Virus record (IMG/VR): IMGVR_UViG_3300008055_000329
Span: 1-21,586 of that record
Strand: one strand, 5' to 3'
DNA length: 21,586 nt
DNA from: a virus
The notes beneath the pieces are model-generated. The model did not search any database and was not told the DNA's origin. It saw only the letters and a list, made by a program, of their open reading frames with translations. The position numbers were made by a program, and so were the translations under genes. Shown here in pieces: positions 1 through 5,633 of the stretch. Numbering within the stretch: position 1 is the stretch's first letter; each line of letters begins with the position of its first letter.

Positions 1-283
1 CCCCTCACTATGTCGATAGGGTATGTTACACAAATTTTCCCTAGGTTTTACAGATTAACTAGATGAGATATCGTATCATTCTCTACAGACTATTTTTAAA
101 CTTGAGTGAAAACGACTGATAATATCAAGATGGTATGTCTTAACAGAAGCAAACCTTACCTACTGACGCCCTTTATAAATATATAGATTAAGTACAAACC
201 AAACACAAAAGTATCTAATATCTTATAGGTAATATATATAATCATAGGATGGAGTTCGTGCGACAATAAACCTAACCCGATAA

Positions 284-299
284 TAAACAGTATTGTTTA
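284..299. repeat. Short inverted repeat, possible operator
   Basis: Two perfect 6-base arms (TAAACA and TGTTTA) flank a GTAT centre. It could be a binding site for a dimeric regulator or a weak RNA hairpin. The window encodes a ribbon-helix-helix protein at 1313-1489, but nothing links the two directly, and short palindromes are expected by chance in AT-rich DNA. Confidence 0.3.
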
Positions 300-346
300 A
301 AATCGTACTAACCAAATATGGTTGTAGCTTCTCGTTTATCTAGTTT

Positions 347-371
347 GGATGTAATGCACTACGCTACATCC
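347..371 (+). other. Stem-loop, 7-bp perfect stem
   Basis: GGATGTA (347-353) pairs with TACATCC (365-371) around an 11-base loop. There is no T-tract after it, so it is not an intrinsic terminator. Together with the hairpin at 400-419 it suggests that this part of the non-coding region may be transcribed and folded. Confidence 0.4.
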
Positions 372-399
372 CCAGTGGTCTGATCCCCGATACTGTTAC

Positions 400-419
400 T
401 TGTTCTCATCCGAGAGCAA
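400..419 (+). other. Stem-loop, 8-bp stem with 4-base loop
   Basis: TTGTTCTC (400-407) pairs with GAGAGCAA (412-419), with one T-G wobble, closing an ATCC tetraloop. No T-tract follows. It is followed by a purine-rich AAGGAGA at 426-432 that has no start codon at a usable distance, so a role in translation is not supported. Confidence 0.4.
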
Positions 420-551
420 CTAATTAAGGAGAATCCACCGATTCAACACGTTTATCCCTATCTGTCAGCTACTACATTTAGGAGGGCTGGGTAATGGCCC
501 CGTATGAGTAATATAAGTTATATTTATTTTTAAGGCAAGGTAAGGATGCTA

Positions 552-580
552 TTGACATAGATATCTTTGTTATATATATT
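552..580 (+). promoter_or_regulatory. Sigma70-type promoter
   Basis: A perfect -35 box TTGACA (552-557) is separated by exactly 17 bases from a TATATT -10 box (575-580), which matches five of six consensus positions. Transcription would begin near 587-588, that is, at or next to the ATG of the first gene. It is the clearest host-polymerase promoter in the window and would drive the rightward small-gene and packaging operon. The predicted start leaves no room for a ribosome-binding site. Confidence 0.75.
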
Positions 581-587
581 ACTTGAC

Positions 588-758
588 ATGAGCAAAGGAT
601 CTAAACCAAGACCATTTACCAACAAAGAAATCTTTGATGATCACTTTGATCGTATCTTTCGTAAGAAGAAATTATTTCCTAAAGAAACTCCTAAAGAATA
701 TGAATTCGTATTACATCCTTCTACAGGCGAGGTTGAAAAGAAATTTAATGACGCTTAA
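588..758 (+). CDS. Small conserved phage protein, MSKGS type
   Basis: This 56-aa basic protein begins MSKGSKPRPF and continues with a FDDHFDRIF segment and a KKK run. That pattern recurs in short uncharacterised proteins of many tailed phages, recalled from general familiarity rather than searched. The function is unknown. An in-frame TTG at 567 would add seven residues, but the conserved MSKGS start favours the ATG at 588. No Shine-Dalgarno sequence precedes 588, and the sigma70 promoter at 552-580 places the transcript start at about this ATG, so the gene may be translated leaderlessly. It overlaps the next start by 11 bases. Confidence 0.75.
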   Translation: MSKGSKPRPFTNKEIFDDHFDRIFRKKKLFPKETPKEYEFVLHPSTGEVEKKFNDA

Positions 759-1002
759 AGAATGGATGTATTCCATGCGAAAACAGTTTGGTGATTATGA
801 GTTTAAGGTAACTTACCATAATGAAAAAGGTAAGGCCACGTTAGTGAGTCCAAAATGGCGCGATGATCCGCCAGGGTTAAAAGAAATAAAAGCATCAGAT
901 ATAGTTTTGCCTGATTTTTTAAGAGAGAAATCTAAACAGGCTAATGCTAAGAATCACAAAAAGTTAGTGAAGTCCATTACAAAATATAAGGAGACAGAAT
1001 GA
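748..1002 (+). CDS. Hypothetical protein, 84 aa
   Basis: Not recognised. The protein is lysine-rich with a predicted mixed fold. A Trp/Tyr-containing N-terminal part (MTLKEWMYSMRKQF, then a YEFKVTYHNEKGKATLV strand pair) is followed by a charged helical C-terminus. The frame stays open upstream to 634, but the ATG at 748 is preferred because it gives the usual short overlap with the preceding stop at 758; ATGs at 766 and 775 are alternatives. Its end overlaps the next start by four bases (ATGA), so it is part of the same operon. It has no signal peptide or membrane segment. Confidence 0.65.
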   Translation: MTLKEWMYSMRKQFGDYEFKVTYHNEKGKATLVSPKWRDDPPGLKEIKASDIVLPDFLREKSKQANAKNHKKLVKSITKYKETE

Positions 1003-1316
1003 TTCCCAAAAGAATTGCAATAGATGTTGATTCAGAAGCTATGAATGAAATTATACGTGAGTCATTAATTGAAACGTGTATAGATGAAGCAGAATCTTTA
1101 CTTGGAGATGATGATCTTTATTGCTATCTTATGACATTAAGTCATTACTCTACAACAGATGTAGTAAAAAGAGCATTAAAAGAGATTAATGATAGGATTA
1201 TGAGCGAAGAATTTAAGAATGATTTTGAAGATATTAAATATTGGAAAGATCATGTAGCTAGTCTGCAAGTAGTTACAAATAGATTTTTAATAGAATATTA
1301 TGGGAGCATAGAATGA
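999..1316 (+). CDS. Hypothetical acidic protein, 105 aa
   Basis: Not recognised. The protein is acidic and largely helical. It starts MIPKRIAIDVD and ends with a tyrosine-rich segment (FLIEYYGSIE). It contains an acidic GDDD stretch near residues 36-39 but no catalytic motif that I can assign. A good ribosome-binding site (AAGGAGA, about 988-994) sits at normal distance from the ATG at 999. It is joined to its neighbours by ATGA overlaps on both sides. The location among small accessory genes would fit a host-takeover or DNA-metabolism accessory role, but this is only context. Confidence 0.7.
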   Translation: MIPKRIAIDVDSEAMNEIIRESLIETCIDEAESLLGDDDLYCYLMTLSHYSTTDVVKRALKEINDRIMSEEFKNDFEDIKYWKDHVASLQVVTNRFLIEYYGSIE

Positions 1317-1489
1317 GTACAGAATTAAAACCATTTCTAGTTAGACTAACACCAGCAAGTGTTGATCTATTAGATAAAGCGCACAAAGAAACAAAGAAAG
1401 CTAAAGCTCTTATTATTAACGAAGCTATTGGAACACATCTTTCTAAAGAAGCTGACATCAATGCTCGTTTAAATAAGATTAGTCAATGA
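1313..1489 (+). CDS. Ribbon-helix-helix DNA-binding protein, 58 aa
   Basis: The protein reads as a minimal ribbon-helix-helix (CopG/Arc-like) domain. It has a short beta strand with alternating residues (PFLVRLTPAS, 7-16), a first helix (VDLLDKAHKETKK), a turn, and a second helix ending in the family-typical ALIINEAIGTHL (32-43). Such proteins bind DNA as dimers through the paired strands and often act as repressors. At 58 aa it is DNA-binding domain only. It overlaps the gene before it by ATGA and the rusA start by four bases, so it is co-transcribed with them. The assignment rests on the pattern of hydrophobic and polar residues. The target site is unknown. Confidence 0.65.
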   Translation: MSTELKPFLVRLTPASVDLLDKAHKETKKAKALIINEAIGTHLSKEADINARLNKISQ

Positions 1490-1839
1490 TATTAGAGTTG
1501 CCATACCCACCATCAGTTAATACTTACTGGAGAGCAAATGGAAAAAGAAGATTTATCTCAAAAGAAGGCGTGTTATTTAAGACAGCAGTTCAAGGCATCT
1601 GCTTTAGAGACAAAGTGGGATCTTTTGGCAATGCTCGCCTTTACGTTAATATTTATATCCATCCTCGTAGTCGGAGAGTATTTGATCTCGATAATTGCTT
1701 AAAGGCAATATTAGATGCGTTAATGGCAGCTGGTGTATATGATGACGATTCTCAAATAGATATGTTATCAATTGCTCGTAGTACGCCAAGACCAGGTGGG
1801 GCAGCGGTGGTAACGATTAGTGAATATAGTGGACAATAG
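1486..1839 (+). CDS. rusA: RusA-family Holliday junction resolvase
   Basis: This endonuclease cuts four-way DNA junctions to remove branches from replicating or recombining DNA. The 117-aa length matches RusA (about 120 aa). The N-terminal PPSVNTYWR (8-16) is the family signature. The active-site block RRVFDLDNCLKAILDAL (63-79) supplies Asp67, Asp69 and Lys73, and YDDD (85-88) supplies the further metal-binding acidic residues. It plays the part that T7 gives to endonuclease I, clearing branched concatemers before packaging, which fits its position a short distance upstream of the terminase genes. It starts inside the stop of the ribbon-helix-helix gene and its end is overlapped by the four-cysteine gene. 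Confidence 0.93.
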   Translation: MILELPYPPSVNTYWRANGKRRFISKEGVLFKTAVQGICFRDKVGSFGNARLYVNIYIHPRSRRVFDLDNCLKAILDALMAAGVYDDDSQIDMLSIARSTPRPGGAAVVTISEYSGQ

Positions 1840-2014
1840 TGCAATATATGAGGATGCTTTACCAAGTCCTCTTGGAAATAGATTTTGTTCTACATGCTAT
1901 CAGTATAAAAGTAGCATTGGAGGAAAATGGAAGATAGCATTACATGGCAAGAATCGCAGATGGATTTGCGAGGAATGCATAAGTAAAAGAGTTAAACCAA
2001 CAAAAATAGATTAA
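1820..2014 (+). CDS. Four-cysteine, probably zinc-binding protein
   Basis: This 64-aa protein has CSTC at 23-26 and CEEC at 50-53. The pairs are separated by 23 residues rich in aromatic and basic positions (GGKWKIALHGKNRRWI), which is the layout of a zinc-ribbon or treble-clef-like knuckle. Metal binding is inferred from the cysteines. Nucleic-acid or protein binding is possible but unproven. The start is uncertain: GTG at 1820 or GTG at 1829, both inside the end of rusA, with no clear Shine-Dalgarno. No ATG is available in this frame upstream of the first cysteine pair. The core from about residue 20 is secure. Confidence 0.65.
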   Translation: MNIVDNSAIYEDALPSPLGNRFCSTCYQYKSSIGGKWKIALHGKNRRWICEECISKRVKPTKID

Positions 2015-2024
2015 GGAGAAAGAA

Positions 2025-2309
2025 ATGGCTGAGCAAAAAGAACGTAAACCTGGAACGGGTGTTGCATTTATTAACCAAAATAAAAAAGAGGACTGGCATG
2101 CGGACTTTACTGGAGAATTTGCTGATCTTAATGGTAATCTTTATTATCTTAATGTTAGCAAAAAAATTAGTGGGCATTCTGCTATTGAATATATTTCCGT
2201 ATCTTTAGGAAAACCAAAGGTAGCTAAAGGTTCTGCACCAGCACCTATGCCATCAGCTCAAACATCAGATGTAAATTTTGATGATCTTCCAGATGACTTA
2301 CCATTCTAA
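2025..2309 (+). CDS. Small SSB-like protein with acidic C-terminal tip
   Basis: A strong ribosome-binding site (AAGGAGA) precedes this 94-aa gene. Residues 9-65 are beta-rich and aromatic (GTGVAFINQNKKEDWHADFTG, then LYYLNVSKK and EYISVSLGK). This is a pattern I associate with a family of small phage proteins having a compact, possibly OB-like fold. A Pro/Ala/Ser linker (66-82) leads to the last residues, FDDLPDDLPF. These closely resemble the DDDIPF tip with which bacterial SSB recruits its partner enzymes. Binding of single-stranded DNA is inference. The domain is far shorter than a standard SSB OB fold. It lies between rusA and the terminase genes. Confidence 0.65.
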   Translation: MAEQKERKPGTGVAFINQNKKEDWHADFTGEFADLNGNLYYLNVSKKISGHSAIEYISVSLGKPKVAKGSAPAPMPSAQTSDVNFDDLPDDLPF

Positions 2310-2789
2310 ATGGCTGAAGAAGTCAAAAAGAAAAACCCCATCCCGTCTCTTGCTGGCTATGGTGGTGTCCGTAGCCTTCAAAAGAAACTTGAGCGCTCGA
2401 CTACGCTTCAACAGAATCGTGAAGCTGTTAGCTATACTCTTTTATGTATGGCGAATACAAAACTTACTGATATTATGGAATGGGACGAGCAAGGCAATAT
2501 CAAAGTTAAACCGAGTAATCAGATACCAGACCACGCCTTACAAGCTATTAAGAGTATTAAATCGAATACTAAAGTTGATAAGGAAGGAAATAGCTATACG
2601 ACTTTGGACATTGAGTTGTGGGATAAGGTAGGTGTATTAAGATTGCTTGCTAAGGCTTCTGGTTTGTTAGATAATCCAGAGGAATCCGATAAACCAAGCG
2701 TACTAGGTATTAACATACGCGCACCAGAGATTATAGACAATGACGAAGTCACACAAGAATCAGGATCAGATCAGCCAGCTGCTGAGTGA
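2310..2789 (+). CDS. terS: Terminase small subunit (probable)
   Basis: The small terminase recognises phage DNA and loads the large-subunit motor. The 159-aa protein sits a short distance upstream of the large terminase, the usual place. Its C-terminal half (LDIELWDKVGVLRLLAKASGLLDN, about 99-122) matches the closing region of Terminase_2-like small subunits, followed by an acidic disordered tail. The N-terminus is basic (AEEVKKKNPIPSL). The helix-turn-helix usually present is not obvious by eye, so the assignment rests on the C-terminal motif and synteny. The ATG directly abuts the stop of the SSB-like gene with no clear Shine-Dalgarno, suggesting translational coupling. Confidence 0.75.
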   Translation: MAEEVKKKNPIPSLAGYGGVRSLQKKLERSTTLQQNREAVSYTLLCMANTKLTDIMEWDEQGNIKVKPSNQIPDHALQAIKSIKSNTKVDKEGNSYTTLDIELWDKVGVLRLLAKASGLLDNPEESDKPSVLGINIRAPEIIDNDEVTQESGSDQPAAE

Positions 2790-3039
2790 AAGACAAATTA
2801 CTCATGGTAGCTATATGGCAAAAGCTGCTTTTATTCAAGATATAAAATCTTATATAAGAGATCTTCAAGAATGGAAGCAACTAGATCCAGATATGCAAGA
2901 GTCTTTAGATATGATTGTAACTAAAATGGCAAGAATACTTGTTGGTGATTCACATCATCATGATAGTTGGATTGACATTGCTGGTTATGCAATGTTAGTA
3001 GCAAATCGTTTACAACCAAAGGAGAAAGATAATGAGTGA
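2740..3039 (+). CDS. DUF6378-like protein
   Basis: This 99-aa all-helical protein shows LLSERQITHGSY (14-25), MQESLDMIVTKMARIL (52-67), and a GDSHHHDSWIDIAGYA block (69-84). This His/Asp/Glu-rich pattern matches the phage-borne DUF6378 family. The function is undetermined. The conserved acidic and histidine residues on helices recall MazG-like nucleotide pyrophosphohydrolases, but that is inference. The start at 2740 overlaps the end of terS by 50 bases. It is kept because a start at the internal ATG (2815) would remove the conserved THG motif. Confidence 0.75.
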   Translation: MTKSHKNQDQISQLLSERQITHGSYMAKAAFIQDIKSYIRDLQEWKQLDPDMQESLDMIVTKMARILVGDSHHHDSWIDIAGYAMLVANRLQPKEKDNE

Positions 3040-3190
3040 TTTAGATCAGCGCATTCAGAAGTTGCGAGATGCATATGCATTAAACAACATTTATCAAGCA
3101 GAGGCCTTACAAATTATTGATGCATTACAAGCACAGATCAATGTGCTTAATCAGTTATTGATGCTTGAGATTAAAGATATAGATGGCTAA
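3032..3190 (+). CDS. Small helical protein, 52 aa
   Basis: This short gene fills the gap before the large terminase. AAGGAGA at 3019-3025 lies at a good distance from the ATG at 3032, and the frame stays open for 52 codons to the stop at 3190. It overlaps the DUF6378-like gene by eight bases and the terminase start by eight bases (ATGGCTAA). The protein (MSDLDQRIQKL, then heptad-like ALQIIDALQAQINVLNQLL) is predicted to be one amphipathic helical hairpin or coiled coil. No function is assigned. Its place suggests a packaging accessory or translational coupling to terL. Confidence 0.7.
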   Translation: MSDLDQRIQKLRDAYALNNIYQAEALQIIDALQAQINVLNQLLMLEIKDIDG

Positions 3191-4736
3191 AATAAAAGAA
3201 GCATCTCAGAAAGCCATTCATGGCCCTGGGATTGATTTAGACTTTAGCACCGCACCAACAACATGGAACTTTCTACAGTCAGATGCATTCGTGCGCGGAC
3301 TGATGGGACCTGTTGGCTCTGGTAAATCCTATGCATGTGCCGCAGAGATTATGATGCGAGCAGTCAGACAAAAGCCATCGCCATTAGATGGGATTCGTTA
3401 TACACGATTTGTCATTGTTCGTAACTCATATCCTGAATTAAAGACAACAACAATTAAAACATGGCAAGATTTATTTCCAGAGAATACTTTTGGACCAATG
3501 TTATACACTCCCCCTATTACTCATCATATCCGTTTGCCATCTCGTGGTGAAGCAGCGGGTATTGATTGCGAAGTTATCTTTTTAGCACTAGATCAACCTA
3601 AAGACGTACGTAAATTACTATCACTTGAATTGACAGGAGCGTGGGTAAATGAAGCTCGTGAACTTCCTAAAGCAGTTATTGATGGACTTACACATCGTGT
3701 CGGTCGCTATCCTACACAACGTGATGGTGGACCTACCTGGCATGGTGTTTGGATGGATACTAATCCAATGGATGATGACCACTGGTGGTTTAAACTAGCG
3801 GAAAAAACAAAACTTACTGGCAAGTATGCTTGGGATTTTTTTAAACAACCTGGTGGTGTCATAGAAGTATCTCCTGGTGATTTGCCTGAGAACCCAGAAG
3901 CTAATGATCATATATTTTCTGGTGGCCGTTGGTGGAAGATAAATAACAAAGCTGAAAACGTAAGCAATCTACCAGCTGGTTATTACATGCAGATGCTTGG
4001 TGGTAAGAATCTTGATTGGATTAAATGTTATGCCGAAGGTAAATACACTTATGTTCAAGAAGGCAGACCCGTATGGCCAGAGTATGACGATCATGCTATG
4101 TCAGGCGAAGTAGATTATGATCCAGAGTTGCCATTACAGATTGGTCTTGACTTTGGTTTAACACCAGCAGCAGTTGTTGGTCAGCGTTTAAACAATGGAC
4201 GATGGATTATATTAGATGAGATTGTAACATTTGACATGGGACTTGAAAGATTTGGTCAGCAATTATTAGCTGAAGTAAATGCTCGTTATCCTAAAGCACA
4301 GATTATGTTATGGGGTGATCCAGCTGGTATGCAACGAGATGCTATTTATGAAGTCACTGCGTTTGATTATCTTAGAACATTAGGCCTACGCGCACAACCA
4401 ACACCATCTAATGACTTTAAAGTAAGACGTGAAGCAGCAGCTGCGCCTATGCAAAGACTTATTATGGGTAAACCAGGACTTATGATATCAACTAAATGCA
4501 AAATGATTCGTAAATCATTAGCTGGTGGGTATCATTTTAAGCGTGTTGCTGTAGGTGCTGGTCAAGAACGATTTAAAGATGCACCTAATAAAAACGAACA
4601 CTCTCACGTTGGCGATGCCTTTGGTTATCTATTGCTTGGTGGTGGTGAACACAAGCGTTTAACTAAAAGCCCATTGCAAGCGTCTACCCTTATAGCCCAA
4701 ACTATAGCGACAGGCGACTTTGACGTATTCAATTAA
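3183..4736 (+). CDS. terL: Terminase large subunit
   Basis: This is the ATP-driven DNA packaging motor with its headful/cutting nuclease. The 517-aa protein has all expected parts. The ATPase carries Walker A GPVGSGKS (42-49), a Walker B-like TGAWVNEAREL (151-161) with catalytic Glu157, and a coupling segment MDTNPMD (191-197). The RNase H-like nuclease carries Asp323 in IGLDFG, Asp379 in WGDPAG and Asp478 in HVGDAFGY. The length is typical of podoviral terminases. The use of Asn-Glu in place of Asp-Glu in Walker B is common in this branch. It overlaps the preceding small gene by eight bases and its end runs 17 bases into the acetyltransferase-like gene. Confidence 0.96.
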   Translation: MAKIKEASQKAIHGPGIDLDFSTAPTTWNFLQSDAFVRGLMGPVGSGKSYACAAEIMMRAVRQKPSPLDGIRYTRFVIVRNSYPELKTTTIKTWQDLFPENTFGPMLYTPPITHHIRLPSRGEAAGIDCEVIFLALDQPKDVRKLLSLELTGAWVNEARELPKAVIDGLTHRVGRYPTQRDGGPTWHGVWMDTNPMDDDHWWFKLAEKTKLTGKYAWDFFKQPGGVIEVSPGDLPENPEANDHIFSGGRWWKINNKAENVSNLPAGYYMQMLGGKNLDWIKCYAEGKYTYVQEGRPVWPEYDDHAMSGEVDYDPELPLQIGLDFGLTPAAVVGQRLNNGRWIILDEIVTFDMGLERFGQQLLAEVNARYPKAQIMLWGDPAGMQRDAIYEVTAFDYLRTLGLRAQPTPSNDFKVRREAAAAPMQRLIMGKPGLMISTKCKMIRKSLAGGYHFKRVAVGAGQERFKDAPNKNEHSHVGDAFGYLLLGGGEHKRLTKSPLQASTLIAQTIATGDFDVFN

Positions 4737-5214
4737 TCCAAAAGTATTAATGGAACTATTGCCACATGTACCTGGTGGCTACTTTCTTCCATTTCATTTA
4801 AGCCATCTTAACAATATGGAAGGCTTAGAGTCATATCGTAACTCAGCTATGGGTAACGAAGCCTTTGAAAAACAATTATTAGTTCAATCTATGAGTGGCC
4901 CAGCAGTTACTGCATTCCTTTATGGTAAACCAGTAGCTGTATTTGGATGCATGCTTATGTGGAAAGGTGTAGGCGAGGCATGGTCTATACTATCCGATAG
5001 CTCTAAGAGATATCCAATCGCGCTAATTCGTGGCGCTAGAGCATTTTTAGATAGCTGCACATCATCATATCACTTGCATAGATTACAAATAACTGTTAAA
5101 ACGTCTGATGCAGTAGCTATAAAGTTTGCCCATGCATTAAAGTTTATTCCTGAATGCAATATGGAAAAGTATAGCGCTGATCAAGAAGATTACACATTAT
5201 TTAGGAGAATATAA
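4720..5214 (+). CDS. Acetyltransferase-like protein, T7 gp13-like
   Basis: The 164-aa protein resembles the GNAT-like small internal virion protein of T7 (gp13). Shared features are a central beta segment ending in FLYGKPVAVFG (66-76), a region rich in short strands (HLHRLQITVKT, 118-128), and the closing AIKFAHALKFIPE...DYTLFRRI (133-164). That closing part parallels the 'RFLKTIGAVFHEEY...FQLF' region of gp13. Whether it acetylates anything is unknown, and the acetyl-CoA loop is not obvious. T7 gp13 sits next to the internal virion genes, whereas here the gene follows terL. The start is TTG 4720 (used here) or ATG 4750; neither has a strong ribosome-binding site. Confidence 0.7.
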   Translation: MTYSINPKVLMELLPHVPGGYFLPFHLSHLNNMEGLESYRNSAMGNEAFEKQLLVQSMSGPAVTAFLYGKPVAVFGCMLMWKGVGEAWSILSDSSKRYPIALIRGARAFLDSCTSSYHLHRLQITVKTSDAVAIKFAHALKFIPECNMEKYSADQEDYTLFRRI

Positions 5215-5215
5215 C

Positions 5216-5455
5216 ATGGGTGGATTAGTAGGCGGTGGTAGTAAACCAGATACATCAGCATTAGATGCACAAGTTAGAGAAAATGCAAGATTAAAAGCAC
5301 AACAAGAAACAGAGCAACGTAGATTAGCAGAAGAAGCTTCTGGCAAACGTAGAGCATTACGTGGTTCTAGTGGCAGATCATTGTTATCAGATGCTCGTTT
5401 AAATCCAGAAGCTGGCGTTGAAGATAAACTAGGCAGCGGCTCAACATTAGGTTAG
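5216..5455 (+). CDS. Small charged phage protein, Gly/Arg-rich
   Basis: This 79-aa protein starts MGGLVGGGSKP. It has a charged helical middle (ENARLKAQQETEQRRLAEEA, about 22-41), an Arg/Ser segment (KRRALRGSSGRSLL), and ends with a Gly-rich KLGSGSTLG. Proteins of this build (glycine start, KRR..GR..L middle, LG end) are frequent between terminase and portal genes of podoviruses, and no function is established. A good ribosome-binding site (AGGAGA) lies just upstream. The gene follows the previous stop by one base. Confidence 0.75.
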   Translation: MGGLVGGGSKPDTSALDAQVRENARLKAQQETEQRRLAEEASGKRRALRGSSGRSLLSDARLNPEAGVEDKLGSGSTLG

Positions 5456-5464
5456 GAATATAAA

Positions 5465-5632
5465 ATGAAACAAGACAAAATGCAAGCTAAGGTTAAAAAA
5501 GTTATGCGTGGGTATAAGTCTAAAGCTTCTGGCCCTAGCAAAGGCGGTAAGGTAAGCCCTGAGTTTGTTAAAGAAATGGAAAAGGCATACCCAAAAGGCG
5601 CTACAGTAACTCCAATGAAAAAAGGATATTAA
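5465..5632 (+). CDS. Small lysine-rich protein, 55 aa
   Basis: The ATG at 5465 follows TTAGGA at suitable spacing and opens a 55-aa frame ending at 5632. The protein is strongly basic (MKQDKMQAKVKKVMRGYKSK) with a C-terminal segment SPEFVKEMEKAYPKGATV. It is not recognised beyond a general resemblance to small basic proteins preceding phage portal genes. The charge suggests contact with DNA or an acidic partner, but this is inference. The next gene starts after one base. Confidence 0.7.
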   Translation: MKQDKMQAKVKKVMRGYKSKASGPSKGGKVSPEFVKEMEKAYPKGATVTPMKKGY

Positions 5633-5633
5633 T

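Larger units (their letters stand above)
1..551. other. Non-coding AT-rich region at left edge
   Basis: No convincing protein-coding gene is seen on either strand over about 550 bases, which is unusual in so compact a genome. The stretch holds several short inverted repeats (about 284-299, 310-323, 347-371, 400-419), a good Shine-Dalgarno run at 480-485 followed only by a five-codon mini-ORF, and an isolated perfect TATAAT at 237-242 with no matching -35 box. No tRNA cloverleaf could be folded by eye. It lies just upstream of the promoter for the packaging/structural half, so it may be an intergenic control region, an untranslated RNA, or part of a terminal repeat. The sequence alone does not decide. 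Confidence 0.7.

Noticed and set aside
237-242. Perfect TATAAT box in the non-coding region
   Set aside because: No -35 box at 16-18 bases and no gene within 300 bases downstream; expected by chance in AT-rich DNA.
421-510. Possible tRNA in the structured part of the non-coding region
   Set aside because: No acceptor stem, T-loop consensus or anticodon arm could be fitted on either strand.
567-587. Upstream TTG start that would lengthen the first gene to 63 aa
   Set aside because: The extension has no ribosome-binding site, would be untranscribed from the promoter at 552-580, and precedes the conserved MSKGS beginning.
634-747. N-terminal extension of the 84-aa gene to 122 aa
   Set aside because: It overlaps the first gene completely and reads as out-of-frame sequence; the ATG at 748 gives the usual short overlap.
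2278-2631. Overlapping 117-aa reading frame across the terS start
   Set aside because: It is a shifted-frame shadow of terS, with composition (Lys/Arg/Leu/Ile) unlike a folded protein and no ribosome-binding site.
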